DNA of 64,000 bases, from positions 1-64,000 of the forward strand of contig JAFWZZ010000013.1 of assembly GCA_017522185.1 (NCBI GenBank), in the 5' to 3' direction. The translations under genes and the position numbers were made by a program. Below, in pieces: positions 17,114 through 25,632 of the stretch; the first letter of the stretch is position 1; each line of letters opens with the position of its first letter. The notes beneath the pieces were generated by a model that worked only from the letters and a program-made list of their open reading frames with translations, had not been told where the DNA came from and searched no databases. Origin of the DNA: Bacillota bacterium. Its GTDB lineage: Bacteria > Bacillota > Clostridia > Peptostreptococcales > Anaerovoracaceae.

Positions 17114-18791
17114 CAACTACAAAGATGCACTGAAGAAAATCGCCTGGGGCTATGTGTTTCTCTATTTTGATCTAAACCTGGGACTGATTGACATCCTGCC
17201 GGCATGGGTCGGATATATTCTGATTCAACGGGCGCTGGACGGCGTCGCAGAGCGGGAGCCGTCGGCAAAGCTGCTAAATCCGTTCGCATTCGTATTGATT
17301 ACGGTAGAGCTGATTCGGTGGGTGATTCTCTGGTTTGCAGAAGAACCTGCCCTGCCATGGATCAGCGTGCTCACAGGTATCATCGGCCTGTATTTTCACT
17401 TCCAGCTCCTGACCAATCTGGCTGATACGGCAACGAAAGACTGCTCTGCATATGGCAGGAAAATCCGTTTTTACCGGACGCTGCAGGTACTGCTTGTGAC
17501 GGTTCTGACCATGATGGACATGACGATTATTCCAGCCACCTGGGAGCCTGTTACCTGGGGTGTACTCCTGGCAACGGCGGTGCTGATTATCGGCCTGGTA
17601 TGGACGCTGTTCTCTTATGCAAAAGAGCCGGATTTTCAGATGGAAATCCCGGAACACGTACAATATATTCTGAACACCCTGAACAAAGCAGATCACGAGG
17701 CCTATATCGTCGGCGGCTGTGTCCGCGATGCGCTCATGGGCAAAGAGCCTAACGACTGGGATGTGTGCACATCTGCGCTGCCGGAAGAGACAAAGACAGC
17801 TTTCTCTGGCTGGCAGACTGTTGATACCGGGCTGAAACACGGCACGGTGACGGTTCTACTTGAAGGCAATCCGGTGGAAATCACCACCTACCGCATCGAC
17901 GGCGAATACGAAGACGGCAGGCATCCTAAGGCGGTGGAATTTACCCGCAGCCTCAGGGAAGACCTGGCCCGCCGTGATTTTACCATCAATGCCATGGCTT
18001 ATCACCCGGACAAAGGCATCATCGACCTTTACGGAGGTCGTGACGACCTGCACAGAGGCTATATCCGCTGTGTCGGCGAACCACGGAAAAGATTTCAGGA
18101 AGACGCCCTGCGCATCATGCGCGGCCTGCGGTTTGCGGCGACTCTGAATTTTGCCATAGAATCGGAAACGGCAGATGCTATGTATCTGGAAAAGGAAAGA
18201 CTGCAGGATATTTCCAAAGAACGGATCAACGCGGAACTGTCAAAGCTGCTTATGGGCGATCATGCAGATCAGATCGTGAGACAGTATATCGATATTCTGG
18301 AGACAGCGGCAGAAGGCATGCAGCTGCCTCAGGCAGACATCAGTGCATTTCCGCCTGCTTTAGCTATCCGTCTGGCGGAAGTTTTCCCAAAGGATACCGG
18401 CAGGTATCTGCGTCTGTTAAAATACGACGGAAACACCATCAGATGGTCCAGAGTCCTGTCCAGGCTGCGGAATACCCCGGCACTGACAGATCCAAAGAAG
18501 GAGATGGTGAAATTCCTGCATAAACATGGAGAAACCATCACGGCTATGCACTACGCAAGGGCGGGAAAAGAAGAACTGGCGACTTTGGGCTGGCTGCTGG
18601 AGCAGAACCCTTGCTACCGCGTCCAGGACCTGGACATCGGCGGTCATGATTTAATTGAAGCAGGCATAAATCCAGGCCCGGCCTTGGGATATACATTGAA
18701 CTATTTATTAGATTTAGTGATTGAAGAAGAAATACCAAATGAGAAGAACGCGCTGCTTCAGGCAGCAAAGGAGGCAATGAAGAATGAGTAG
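17103..18791 (+). CDS. cca: Membrane domain fused to CCA tRNA nucleotidyltransferase
   Basis: 562 aa in one frame. Residues 1-178 hold about five hydrophobic segments. From about residue 180 the sequence is a complete class II CCA-adding enzyme: VGGCVRDALMG, the NDWDVCTSALP metal Asp pair, the ITTYRIDGEYEDGRHP block, LARRDFTINAMAY and EDALRIMRGLRFA. Ordinary CCA enzymes begin at the point equal to ATG 17640 (MEIPEHVQYIL), but that ATG has no Shine-Dalgarno sequence. Either the cell makes a membrane-tethered CCA enzyme or an internal start gives the soluble form. It overlaps the M56 gene by 11 bases and the EFR1 gene by 8. Confidence 0.85.
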   Translation: MGSNNYKDALKKIAWGYVFLYFDLNLGLIDILPAWVGYILIQRALDGVAEREPSAKLLNPFAFVLITVELIRWVILWFAEEPALPWISVLTGIIGLYFHFQLLTNLADTATKDCSAYGRKIRFYRTLQVLLVTVLTMMDMTIIPATWEPVTWGVLLATAVLIIGLVWTLFSYAKEPDFQMEIPEHVQYILNTLNKADHEAYIVGGCVRDALMGKEPNDWDVCTSALPEETKTAFSGWQTVDTGLKHGTVTVLLEGNPVEITTYRIDGEYEDGRHPKAVEFTRSLREDLARRDFTINAMAYHPDKGIIDLYGGRDDLHRGYIRCVGEPRKRFQEDALRIMRGLRFAATLNFAIESETADAMYLEKERLQDISKERINAELSKLLMGDHADQIVRQYIDILETAAEGMQLPQADISAFPPALAIRLAEVFPKDTGRYLRLLKYDGNTIRWSRVLSRLRNTPALTDPKKEMVKFLHKHGETITAMHYARAGKEELATLGWLLEQNPCYRVQDLDIGGHDLIEAGINPGPALGYTLNYLLDLVIEEEIPNEKNALLQAAKEAMKNE

Positions 18792-19605
18792 TATTTGGAC
18801 ATTATATTTCAGCCCGACGGGCAGCACGAAGACCATCATCGACACCATCGGCGGGGTGGTATCCGGCATGCTGGAAACGGAAGAACCCATCGTGGTGGAC
18901 TTCACCCAGCCCCATATGAGAGAAAAGAAACTGACCTTTGCGGAAGAGGATATCGTCTTTGTGGGGGTACCGACCTATGCCGGCCGCGTACCTAACAAAA
19001 TCATGCCTTTCATCGCAGAGAACCTGGCCGGAAACGGTGCCTATGCCGTGCCGGTGGTGACCTACGGCAACCGCAGTTTTGACGACTCTTTGGCGGAGCT
19101 GGCAGACCTGTTAGAAGGAAACGGTTTCAGGCTGTTGGGTGGCGGTGCATTCCCGTGTCAGCACGCCTTTGCGGAGAATCTGGCAACAGGCCGTCCGGAC
19201 ATGATGGACGTGCTCCAGGCGCTGCAGCTGGGTGAGGCCGTAGCCAATCATCTGGCCAGCGGGACTGTGCTGAAGGCCGAGGCCTTCCCTGGAAACCATC
19301 CGGCAGGACCGTATTACGTGCCGAAAGGAACCGACGGACAGCCCGCCAAGTTCCTCAAGGCAAAACCGGTAACGGACCAGGAAAAGTGCACCCAATGCGG
19401 CATTTGTGCCAAAGCATGTCCGATGGGCAGCATCGATCCGGCTGAAAAGTTCGAGGCAACAGGCATCTGCATCAAATGTCAGGCCTGCATCAAAAAATGT
19501 CCGGTGGACGCGAAACACTTTGATGACGAAGCCTTCCTGAGCCACCGGCAGATGCTGATGGACAATTTTGGTACAATCCGCAAGGAAGTAACGCTGGTAA
19601 TATAG
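18784..19605 (+). CDS. EFR1-family flavodoxin-ferredoxin fusion
   Basis: 273 aa. The N-terminal flavodoxin fold has the FMN phosphate loop SPTGSTK (residues 10-16). The C-terminal two-cluster ferredoxin has CTQCGICAKACP and CIKCQACIKKCP. Such proteins pass single electrons between ferredoxin pools and flavin or radical enzymes in anaerobes. It overlaps the CCA fusion by 8 bases. It may be the last gene of the blaI operon. Confidence 0.88.
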   Translation: MSSIWTLYFSPTGSTKTIIDTIGGVVSGMLETEEPIVVDFTQPHMREKKLTFAEEDIVFVGVPTYAGRVPNKIMPFIAENLAGNGAYAVPVVTYGNRSFDDSLAELADLLEGNGFRLLGGGAFPCQHAFAENLATGRPDMMDVLQALQLGEAVANHLASGTVLKAEAFPGNHPAGPYYVPKGTDGQPAKFLKAKPVTDQEKCTQCGICAKACPMGSIDPAEKFEATGICIKCQACIKKCPVDAKHFDDEAFLSHRQMLMDNFGTIRKEVTLVI

Positions 19606-19667
19606 CGGGACTTCAAGTATAATATTGGTGTATGTTTTTGCTAGTTTTTAACGAAAAGGAAGGAAAA

Positions 19668-21029
19668 ATGGAAACAATTTTCAAACTGAAAGATCACAAC
19701 ACCGATGTGAAAACAGAGGTAGCTGCTGGCATTACCACCTTTATGACGATGGCGTATATTCTGGCAGTAAACCCAAGTATTTTAGGTGACGCGGGCATGA
19801 ATCCTAGTGCGGTACTGCTTGCAACATGTCTCGCATCCTGTATCGGTACCTTATGCATGGCATTCATGGCAAATCTGCCATTTGCATTATCCGCAGGTAT
19901 GGGACTGAATGCATTCTTGGCATATACTGTAGTTCTCGGGATGGGCATTTCCTGGCAGGTTGCACTGCTGGCAGTATTTGCAGAAGGTATTATCTTCATT
20001 ATCCTGTCACTGACCAATGTGCGTGAAGCCATCTTCAACTCTATTCCACTGACACTGAAGAAGGGTGTTTCCGTAGGGATTGGTTTATTTATCGCATTTA
20101 TCGGTCTCCAGAATGCAGGACTGGTGGTTGACTCCTCTACACTGGTAACCATTACAAGTTTTGTGGACAACTTCAACACCACCGGCATTTGTGCACTGCT
20201 GGCAGTGATTGGCGTCCTGATTACAGCAGTATTCCACATCAAAGAAGTCAAAGGTGGCATCCTGTACGGTATTGTCATTACATGGGTTTTAGGCATGATT
20301 TGCCAGCTGGCTGGTATCTATGTGCCAAATCCTGAAATGGGTGCTTACAGTTTATTCCCAAGCGGTATCATGAGTGTGGACTTCTCCGCTTTACGTGATA
20401 CATTTGGACAGTGCTTCAAAGTGGATTTCAGCGGTGTAGGTATCTTTAACTTCATCGTAATTATCTTCTCCTTCCTGTTTGTTGACTTATTCGACACATT
20501 AGGCACTTTGATTGGTGTCAGCACAAAGGCGAAGATGCTGGACAAAGACGGTAAGCTTCCGCAGATTAAACCTGCACTGATGGCAGATGCCATTGCTACG
20601 ACTGCAGGTGCGGTTCTGGGTACTTCCACAGTAACAACTTTCGTAGAATCTTCTGCAGGGGTTGCTGTTGGTGGTAAGACTGGTTTGACAGCACTTACAA
20701 CAGGCGGATTATTCTTACTGGCATGCTTGTTCTCTCCACTGTTCACATCCATTCCTGCATTTGCAACAGCTCCAGCGCTGATCTTCGTAGGATTCCTGAT
20801 GTTTGAAGCGGTGGCAGACCTGAAGTTCGACAAGGACAACATGGTAGAAAGCATTTCCGCTTACTTATGTATCATTGCAATGCCGCTGTTCTACAGCATT
20901 TCCGAAGGTATCTGCATGGGCGTAATCTCTTACGTAGTACTGAAGGCTGCAACGGGCAAGGCAAAGGACGTAACTCCATTAATGTATGTACTGGCAGTAC
21001 TGTTTGTACTGAAGTATATCTTCCTGTAA
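19668..21029 (+). CDS. NCS2-family (AzgA-like) purine permease
   Basis: 453 aa with about 12 TM segments. It starts FKLKDHNTDVKTEVAAGITTFMTMAYI and has LPFALSAGMGLNAF and FVESSAGVAVGGKTGLTA, as in AzgA-type hypoxanthine/guanine/adenine-H+ symporters. An upstream in-frame ATG at 19632 is rejected: a TATAAT box at 19618-19623 puts the transcript start there, while AAGGAAGG precedes ATG 19668. The leader is only about 35 bases, too short for a purine riboswitch. Confidence 0.88.
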   Translation: METIFKLKDHNTDVKTEVAAGITTFMTMAYILAVNPSILGDAGMNPSAVLLATCLASCIGTLCMAFMANLPFALSAGMGLNAFLAYTVVLGMGISWQVALLAVFAEGIIFIILSLTNVREAIFNSIPLTLKKGVSVGIGLFIAFIGLQNAGLVVDSSTLVTITSFVDNFNTTGICALLAVIGVLITAVFHIKEVKGGILYGIVITWVLGMICQLAGIYVPNPEMGAYSLFPSGIMSVDFSALRDTFGQCFKVDFSGVGIFNFIVIIFSFLFVDLFDTLGTLIGVSTKAKMLDKDGKLPQIKPALMADAIATTAGAVLGTSTVTTFVESSAGVAVGGKTGLTALTTGGLFLLACLFSPLFTSIPAFATAPALIFVGFLMFEAVADLKFDKDNMVESISAYLCIIAMPLFYSISEGICMGVISYVVLKAATGKAKDVTPLMYVLAVLFVLKYIFL

Positions 21030-21180
21030 ATTGGGATTTGTCTGTTTGGAAATCAGAAAAGCGGCAATATTGCTGTTCGAGACAAACACTCGGGCGAAAC
21101 AATCATAGACAACGTACTCAAAGGGTTTGGGGAGTTTGATAAAATTGGTATCAAACTCCATCCAAACCCTTTCTTCGTAT
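21030..21180. repeat. Palindromic element P1, truncated copy B
   Basis: The left arm TTGGGATTTGTCTG...GCGGCAATATTGCT and the inner AGGGTTTGG/CCAAACCCT palindrome are about 90% the same as copy A, but the sequence breaks off after TTCTTCGTATCC. The right outer arm is missing and is replaced by the P3-type element that follows. It begins immediately at the permease stop codon. Confidence 0.75.
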
Positions 21181-21395
21181 CCTGTTTTCCACACCTGAAA
21201 ATCCACGTCAGATATGTCGGGCGCAGTTTGCTTGAGGCGCTGCAGCAATCATACGAGAAACGAAAAAAGACTTTGGATTGTCTTGTCACGGGGCGAAAGC
21301 CCATTTTCGTGAAAGACACCAAAGTCTTTGAGATTCTCGTCTATGATTGCCAGCAACAAAAGAACTGTGCAAGGCATGTGCTGACGTGGATTTTA
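21181..21395. repeat. Composite element: P3-type outer arms around a beta-type core
   Basis: The outer arms AAAATCCACGTCAG (from 21198) and CTGACGTGGATTTTA (to 21395) are complementary. Further inward GCAGTT/AACTGTGC-like segments and CAATCAT/ATGATTG pair. The centre is a hairpin with AGACTTTGG/CCAAAGTCT arms around GTCTTGTCACGGGGCG...TTTCGTGAAAGAC, the same core as the element at 44984. The right end contains the stop codon of the acyl-CoA ligase gene and could terminate it. Confidence 0.7.
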
Positions 21396-23051
21396 TTCTA
21401 CGTTCTTACCAAATCTCTTGACTTTCGCCGTAGTTGTCTTTTCCAGCGGCTCGTCCAGAATCTGGGTAATCATGATGGCCTTGTACTGCGGCAGTTTTGC
21501 GTTGATTTCATCAACGGCCTTTTCTACGGCAGCGGCGATTTCTTCGTCAGAAGGCTTGCGGCCCAGCTCTTCCTTCAGTGCTGTAGCGTCAGGATAAATC
21601 TTTGCCTTCACGCAGATCTTGCCTTTGCTTCTGCCTTCCAGAACCAGACATTCTCCCACGATTGGGTAGTCTCCCAGGCGAGTTTCCAGCTCTTCCGGAT
21701 AGATGTTCTTGCCGTTTTCGGTAACGATGACACTCTTGCATCTGCCTGTGATGTACAGTTCGCCGTCTTCACCCAGGTAACCCAGGTCACCGGTACAGAA
21801 CCAGCCGTCACGGAAGGTTGCAGCAGTTGCTTCTTCGTCATTGAAGTAGCCCAGCATGATGTTTTCGCCCTTTGCCAGGATTTCGCCGACACCATCTTCG
21901 CCAGGGTTGTCGATTTTGATCTGTACGCCCGGCATTGGGATACCGGTGGATTCCGCATTCAGGTAGAAGTCGCAGTTACCAACCAGAAGTGGGGAACATT
22001 CAGTCAGCCCGTAACCCTGCAGGGTGCGGATGCCCAGTGCGTTGAAGTCGTGAACCAGCTGTGGATCCAGTGCGGCAGCACCGACGATGAACAGCTGTAG
22101 CTGTCCACCTAACTTTGCACGAACCTTTTTCTTTACGATACCGCGGATGAAGAATGGCAGCTTCTGCATCGCTTCAGACAGCGGCAGCTCCTTGAAGTGC
22201 TTTCTCCATGGCTTTGGAGCCTCTTTGGAAAGCGTGTCGCGGATTCTGTTGTTCAATACTTTTAGCAGCGCAGGTACGACTACCAGCAGTGTAGGCTGGT
22301 ATTCTACGGCGTTCTTCTGGACTTTTGTCAGACCATCGCAGTAGGTGGTAGTACCGCCCTTGGAGAACACCAGCAGGAAGTCCAGGGTGCACTCGTAAGT
22401 GTGGTGGATCGGCAGGATGGACAGGGTCTTGTCTTCTGGTCTGATTTTTACCACCTGGCAGGTAGAATAGATGTTGCTGCAGATGTTGTGGTGGGACAGG
22501 CATACGCCCTTGGAGTTTCCGGTTGTACCGGAAGTGAAAATCAGGATGCGGGTTTCGTCCTTTCTGATTTCCAGGCTGTCCACAAATCCTTCATCGGCAG
22601 TTGTCGCTTTTGCAGCGGCTTCTACCTCTTCGTAGGTCAGCGCTTCGATGCCTTCCTTTAACAAAGGCTTCAGCTTTTTGATAATCTTCTCTTCACCGCA
22701 GACGCAGACGCAGTCCGCAGCGTTGATGAAGTCGTTGATGTCGTTTTCGTGTAATTCTTTGTCGATTGGAACGACGCAGCCTACTGTTGTCGCTGCGACG
22801 TAAGACAGCGCCCACTGGTAGGCGTTTCTGCCGACAACAGCGATACGCTTGTCCTTATAACCCTGGTTCAGGAAATAAGTCGCCAGGCTGTAGAAGCTGT
22901 TTCCAAATTCAGAAAAGGTGATGTAGCGGTAGTCGTCCTTACCGTCTCTGATCTGGAATGCAGTTTTTTCTTTGAATGTTGCACAGGTTGTAGATACCAG
23001 TTCCCTGATATTTGCAAACTGTCTTTCTGCATAAGGTTTAAAATCAATCAT
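21393..23051 (-). CDS. AMP-dependent acyl-CoA synthetase/ligase (long-chain type)
   Basis: 552 aa. The adenylation motifs are present: A3 IFTSGTTGNSKGVCLSH, A5 GYGLTECSPLL, A7 WFCTGDLGYLGEDGELYITGR, and the A10 Lys region TTAKVKRF. It activates a fatty acid with ATP and transfers it to CoA. The length and the split N-terminal domain fit long-chain acyl-CoA synthetases of Firmicutes. It shares direction with the AIM24-like gene, 17 bases upstream of its start, and is probably in one operon with it. Confidence 0.88.
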   Translation of the reverse strand: MIDFKPYAERQFANIRELVSTTCATFKEKTAFQIRDGKDDYRYITFSEFGNSFYSLATYFLNQGYKDKRIAVVGRNAYQWALSYVAATTVGCVVPIDKELHENDINDFINAADCVCVCGEEKIIKKLKPLLKEGIEALTYEEVEAAAKATTADEGFVDSLEIRKDETRILIFTSGTTGNSKGVCLSHHNICSNIYSTCQVVKIRPEDKTLSILPIHHTYECTLDFLLVFSKGGTTTYCDGLTKVQKNAVEYQPTLLVVVPALLKVLNNRIRDTLSKEAPKPWRKHFKELPLSEAMQKLPFFIRGIVKKKVRAKLGGQLQLFIVGAAALDPQLVHDFNALGIRTLQGYGLTECSPLLVGNCDFYLNAESTGIPMPGVQIKIDNPGEDGVGEILAKGENIMLGYFNDEEATAATFRDGWFCTGDLGYLGEDGELYITGRCKSVIVTENGKNIYPEELETRLGDYPIVGECLVLEGRSKGKICVKAKIYPDATALKEELGRKPSDEEIAAAVEKAVDEINAKLPQYKAIMITQILDEPLEKTTTAKVKRFGKNVE

Positions 23052-23068
23052 TTGGTGTCCTCCTGTGA

Positions 23069-23749
23069 TTAGTTGCCTGTTGGAATATATGGTGCAACGG
23101 CACTTGCTACGTTGAAGATTGGCATCGTCTGCAGCACAATCTTGCCAGGACCTCTGACAACCGTATTGAAGATGCCTTCACCGCCCAGGAACATATTCTT
23201 AAGACCTGGAACAGTGACGATTTCCATGGAGCAGGTAGCATCCATCGCAGCCAGATATCCGGTGTCTACAATCATGGACTGGCCAGCTTCGAGCTGATAC
23301 TCCACTGCCGCGCCGTCGATTTCGATGAAAGCAGTTCCCTGACCGGATAATCTCTGCATGATGAAACCTTCGCCGCCGAAAAGACCGGATCCGATTTTCT
23401 TCTGGAAGTGGATGGACAGGTTCACTGTCGCTTCACTTGCCAGGAAGGAACGCTTCTGCACGATCAGCTCTTTGCCGGGCGCAATTTCGACTGGTCTGAT
23501 GGAGCCTGGGAAACTGGAGGCAAAGGCAATCTGGCCGGGACCGGCCTGTGCGGTATAGCGGTTCTGGAACAGGGTGTCACCAGAAAACATTCTGCCTAAT
23601 GCTTTGCCGAATCCTCCGTTGCTGGTTGTTTCCATTTTCATGTTAGGGGACATCCACGCCATGGCACCGCTTTCGGTGATCAGCGTCTCGCCCGGTTCTA
23701 CTTCGCAGATGACTGCAGGGAGATTATCTCCGATTAATTTATATTTCAT
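23069..23749 (-). CDS. AIM24 / TIGR00266-family protein
   Basis: 226 aa, all-beta, no signal peptide. It is recognised by ITESGAMAWMSPNMKMET near the start and the repeated GPGKIVLQT/GGEGIFN pattern, typical of the TRAP-like AIM24 fold. Biochemical role unknown in bacteria. Ribosome site AAAGGAG lies upstream. First gene of the operon with the acyl-CoA ligase, divergent from glnS. Confidence 0.82.
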   Translation of the reverse strand: MKYKLIGDNLPAVICEVEPGETLITESGAMAWMSPNMKMETTSNGGFGKALGRMFSGDTLFQNRYTAQAGPGQIAFASSFPGSIRPVEIAPGKELIVQKRSFLASEATVNLSIHFQKKIGSGLFGGEGFIMQRLSGQGTAFIEIDGAAVEYQLEAGQSMIVDTGYLAAMDATCSMEIVTVPGLKNMFLGGEGIFNTVVRGPGKIVLQTMPIFNVASAVAPYIPTGN

Positions 23750-23788
23750 ACGAAAGCTCCTTTCTAATGTGTCGTAAATGTGTCATAA

Positions 23789-23820
23789 AATTCTGTTATT
23801 ATGTAAATTGTAACAGAATT
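23789..23820. promoter_or_regulatory. Inverted repeat in the AIM24/glnS divergent region
   Basis: AATTCTGTTA (23789-23798) and TAACAGAATT (23811-23820) are perfect complements around a 12-base A/T-rich loop. The position fits an operator over the minus-strand promoter. No T run, so it is not a terminator. Confidence 0.35.
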
Positions 23821-23850
23821 GACTATCTCATGCAAACCTAAAAAAATCTT

Positions 23851-23879
23851 TTGTAAAAGGAGCCGTTATGGTATATAAT
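23851..23879 (+). promoter_or_regulatory. glnS promoter
   Basis: TTGTAA (23851-23856), 17 bases, TATAAT (23874-23879). Confidence 0.75.
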
Positions 23880-23920
23880 GTTAATGTTATAGACAAATAT
23901 TCAAAATTGGAGGAAATGAA

Positions 23921-25567
23921 ATGACTGAAGCTGTTTCAACTAATTTTATTCATAATATTATTGAAAAAGATTTAGAAAACCAGAAGTATGGAGACGCAGT
24001 GCTGACTCGTTTCCCGCCGGAACCAAACGGCTATCTGCACATCGGACATGCTAAGTCCATCTGCCTCAACTTCTCCACAGCGGCGAAGTACGGTGGTAAG
24101 TGCAACCTGAGATACGACGATACAAACCCTGTCAAAGAAGACATGGAATACGTAAACTCTATCGAAGAAGATGTAAGATGGTTAGGCTGGGAATGGGACA
24201 AGAGACTGTGGGCCTCTGACTATTTTGATACCATGTATGATGCAGCGGTAGAACTGATCAAAAAGGGCAAGGCTTATGTCTGCTCCCTGACTGCTGACGA
24301 GATTCGTGCATACAGAGGTACGCTGAAGGAACCAGGCAAGGAATCCCCTTGCAGAAACCAGAGCGTAGAAGAAAACCTGCAGTTATTCGAAGACATGAAG
24401 GCCGGCAAGTTTGCTGACGGCGAAAGAGTGCTGAGAGCGAAGATCGACATGGCATCTCCTAACATCAATATGAGAGACCCTGTTATCTACAGAATCGCAC
24501 ATGCAGAACACCACAACACCGGTGACAAGTGGTGCATCTACCCAATGTACGACTTTGCGCATCCAATCGAAGACGCCATCGAAGGCATCACACATTCCAT
24601 CTGCACGCTGGAATTCGAAGACCACAGACCGCTGTATGACTGGGTATTACAGGAAGTGGGCTGGTGGCCAACTCCTCCACAGCAGATCGAATTTGCACGT
24701 CTGAACATCACAAATACCGTGATGAGCAAACGTTATCTGAAGGCTCTGGTAGACGACAGAGTGGTTGACGGCTGGGATGACCCAAGAATGCCAACCATCG
24801 CAGGCCTGAGAAGAAGAGGTTACACACCGGAAGCAATCAGAGATTTCTGTGAAAGAATCGGTGTTGCAAAGGCCAACTCCACGGTAGAAGTTTCCCTGCT
24901 GGAACACTGCATCAGAGAAGACCTGAAGATGAAGGTACAGAGCAGAAACGTGATCGAAAACCCTATCAAGGTTGTGATTACAAACTATCCGGAAGACCAG
25001 TTCGAAGAATGTGAAATCGAAAACAACGCACAGGTTCCTGAAATGGGCACAAGAATGGTTCCGTTCTCCAGAGAACTGTGGGTTGACGGTGCTGACTTCA
25101 TGGAAGTTCCTGTGAAGAAGTACTTCAGACTGTTCCCTGGCAACGAAGTAAGATTCAAAGGTGCTTACTTCATCACTTGCAACGAAGTGGTAAAGAACGA
25201 AGACGGTTCCATCAAAGAACTGCTTTGCACATACGATCCTGAAACCAGAAGCGGCAGCGGATTCGAAGGCCGTAAGGTAAAGGGTACTATTCACTGGGTT
25301 GACGCGAAGACAGCGGTGAAGATTAAAATCAGAAACTACAACCATCTGATGATTCCAAACGAAGATGGCGAAAACGTTCTGAACCCTGCATCCGTAGAAG
25401 AAACTTTCGGCTACGCAGAACCTGCCATCGCAGATGCACAGCCAGGCGAAAGATTCCAGTTCTTCAGACACGGCTACTACATCGCTGACAGCAAGCTGAC
25501 TACAGACGAAGAAAAGGTATTCAACAGAATCGTCGACCTGAAGAGCTCCTGGAAACCGGGAAAATAA
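23921..25567 (+). CDS. glnS: Glutaminyl-tRNA synthetase
   Basis: 548 aa, the size of bacterial GlnRS. Class I motifs are [16 protein letters not shown] (HIGH, residues 40-43) and VMSKRYL (KMSKR). GlnRS-specific [12 protein letters not shown] is followed by a two-barrel anticodon-binding half. It charges tRNA-Gln directly. Many Firmicutes use GatCAB transamidation instead, so a glnS here is lineage-informative. GGAGG precedes the ATG. Monocistronic, with its own promoter and terminator. Confidence 0.95.
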   Translation: MTEAVSTNFIHNIIEKDLENQKYGDAVLTRFPPEPNGYLHIGHAKSICLNFSTAAKYGGKCNLRYDDTNPVKEDMEYVNSIEEDVRWLGWEWDKRLWASDYFDTMYDAAVELIKKGKAYVCSLTADEIRAYRGTLKEPGKESPCRNQSVEENLQLFEDMKAGKFADGERVLRAKIDMASPNINMRDPVIYRIAHAEHHNTGDKWCIYPMYDFAHPIEDAIEGITHSICTLEFEDHRPLYDWVLQEVGWWPTPPQQIEFARLNITNTVMSKRYLKALVDDRVVDGWDDPRMPTIAGLRRRGYTPEAIRDFCERIGVAKANSTVEVSLLEHCIREDLKMKVQSRNVIENPIKVVITNYPEDQFEECEIENNAQVPEMGTRMVPFSRELWVDGADFMEVPVKKYFRLFPGNEVRFKGAYFITCNEVVKNEDGSIKELLCTYDPETRSGSGFEGRKVKGTIHWVDAKTAVKIKIRNYNHLMIPNEDGENVLNPASVEETFGYAEPAIADAQPGERFQFFRHGYYIADSKLTTDEEKVFNRIVDLKSSWKPGK

Positions 25568-25590
25568 TTGAAAGAAGCTGTAAATTGAGA

Positions 25591-25618
25591 AGAGCGTTCG
25601 TGATGAACGCTCTTTTTG
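25591..25618. terminator. Terminator between glnS and the convergent permease
   Basis: AGAGCGTTC (25591-25599) / GAACGCTCT (25605-25613), then TTTTT. Confidence 0.9.
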
Positions 25619-25632
25619 TATAATGGGAACAT

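Noticed and set aside
19618-19667. Purine riboswitch before the NCS2 permease
   Set aside because: The leader after the TATAAT box is only about 35 bases, too short for the three-way junction.
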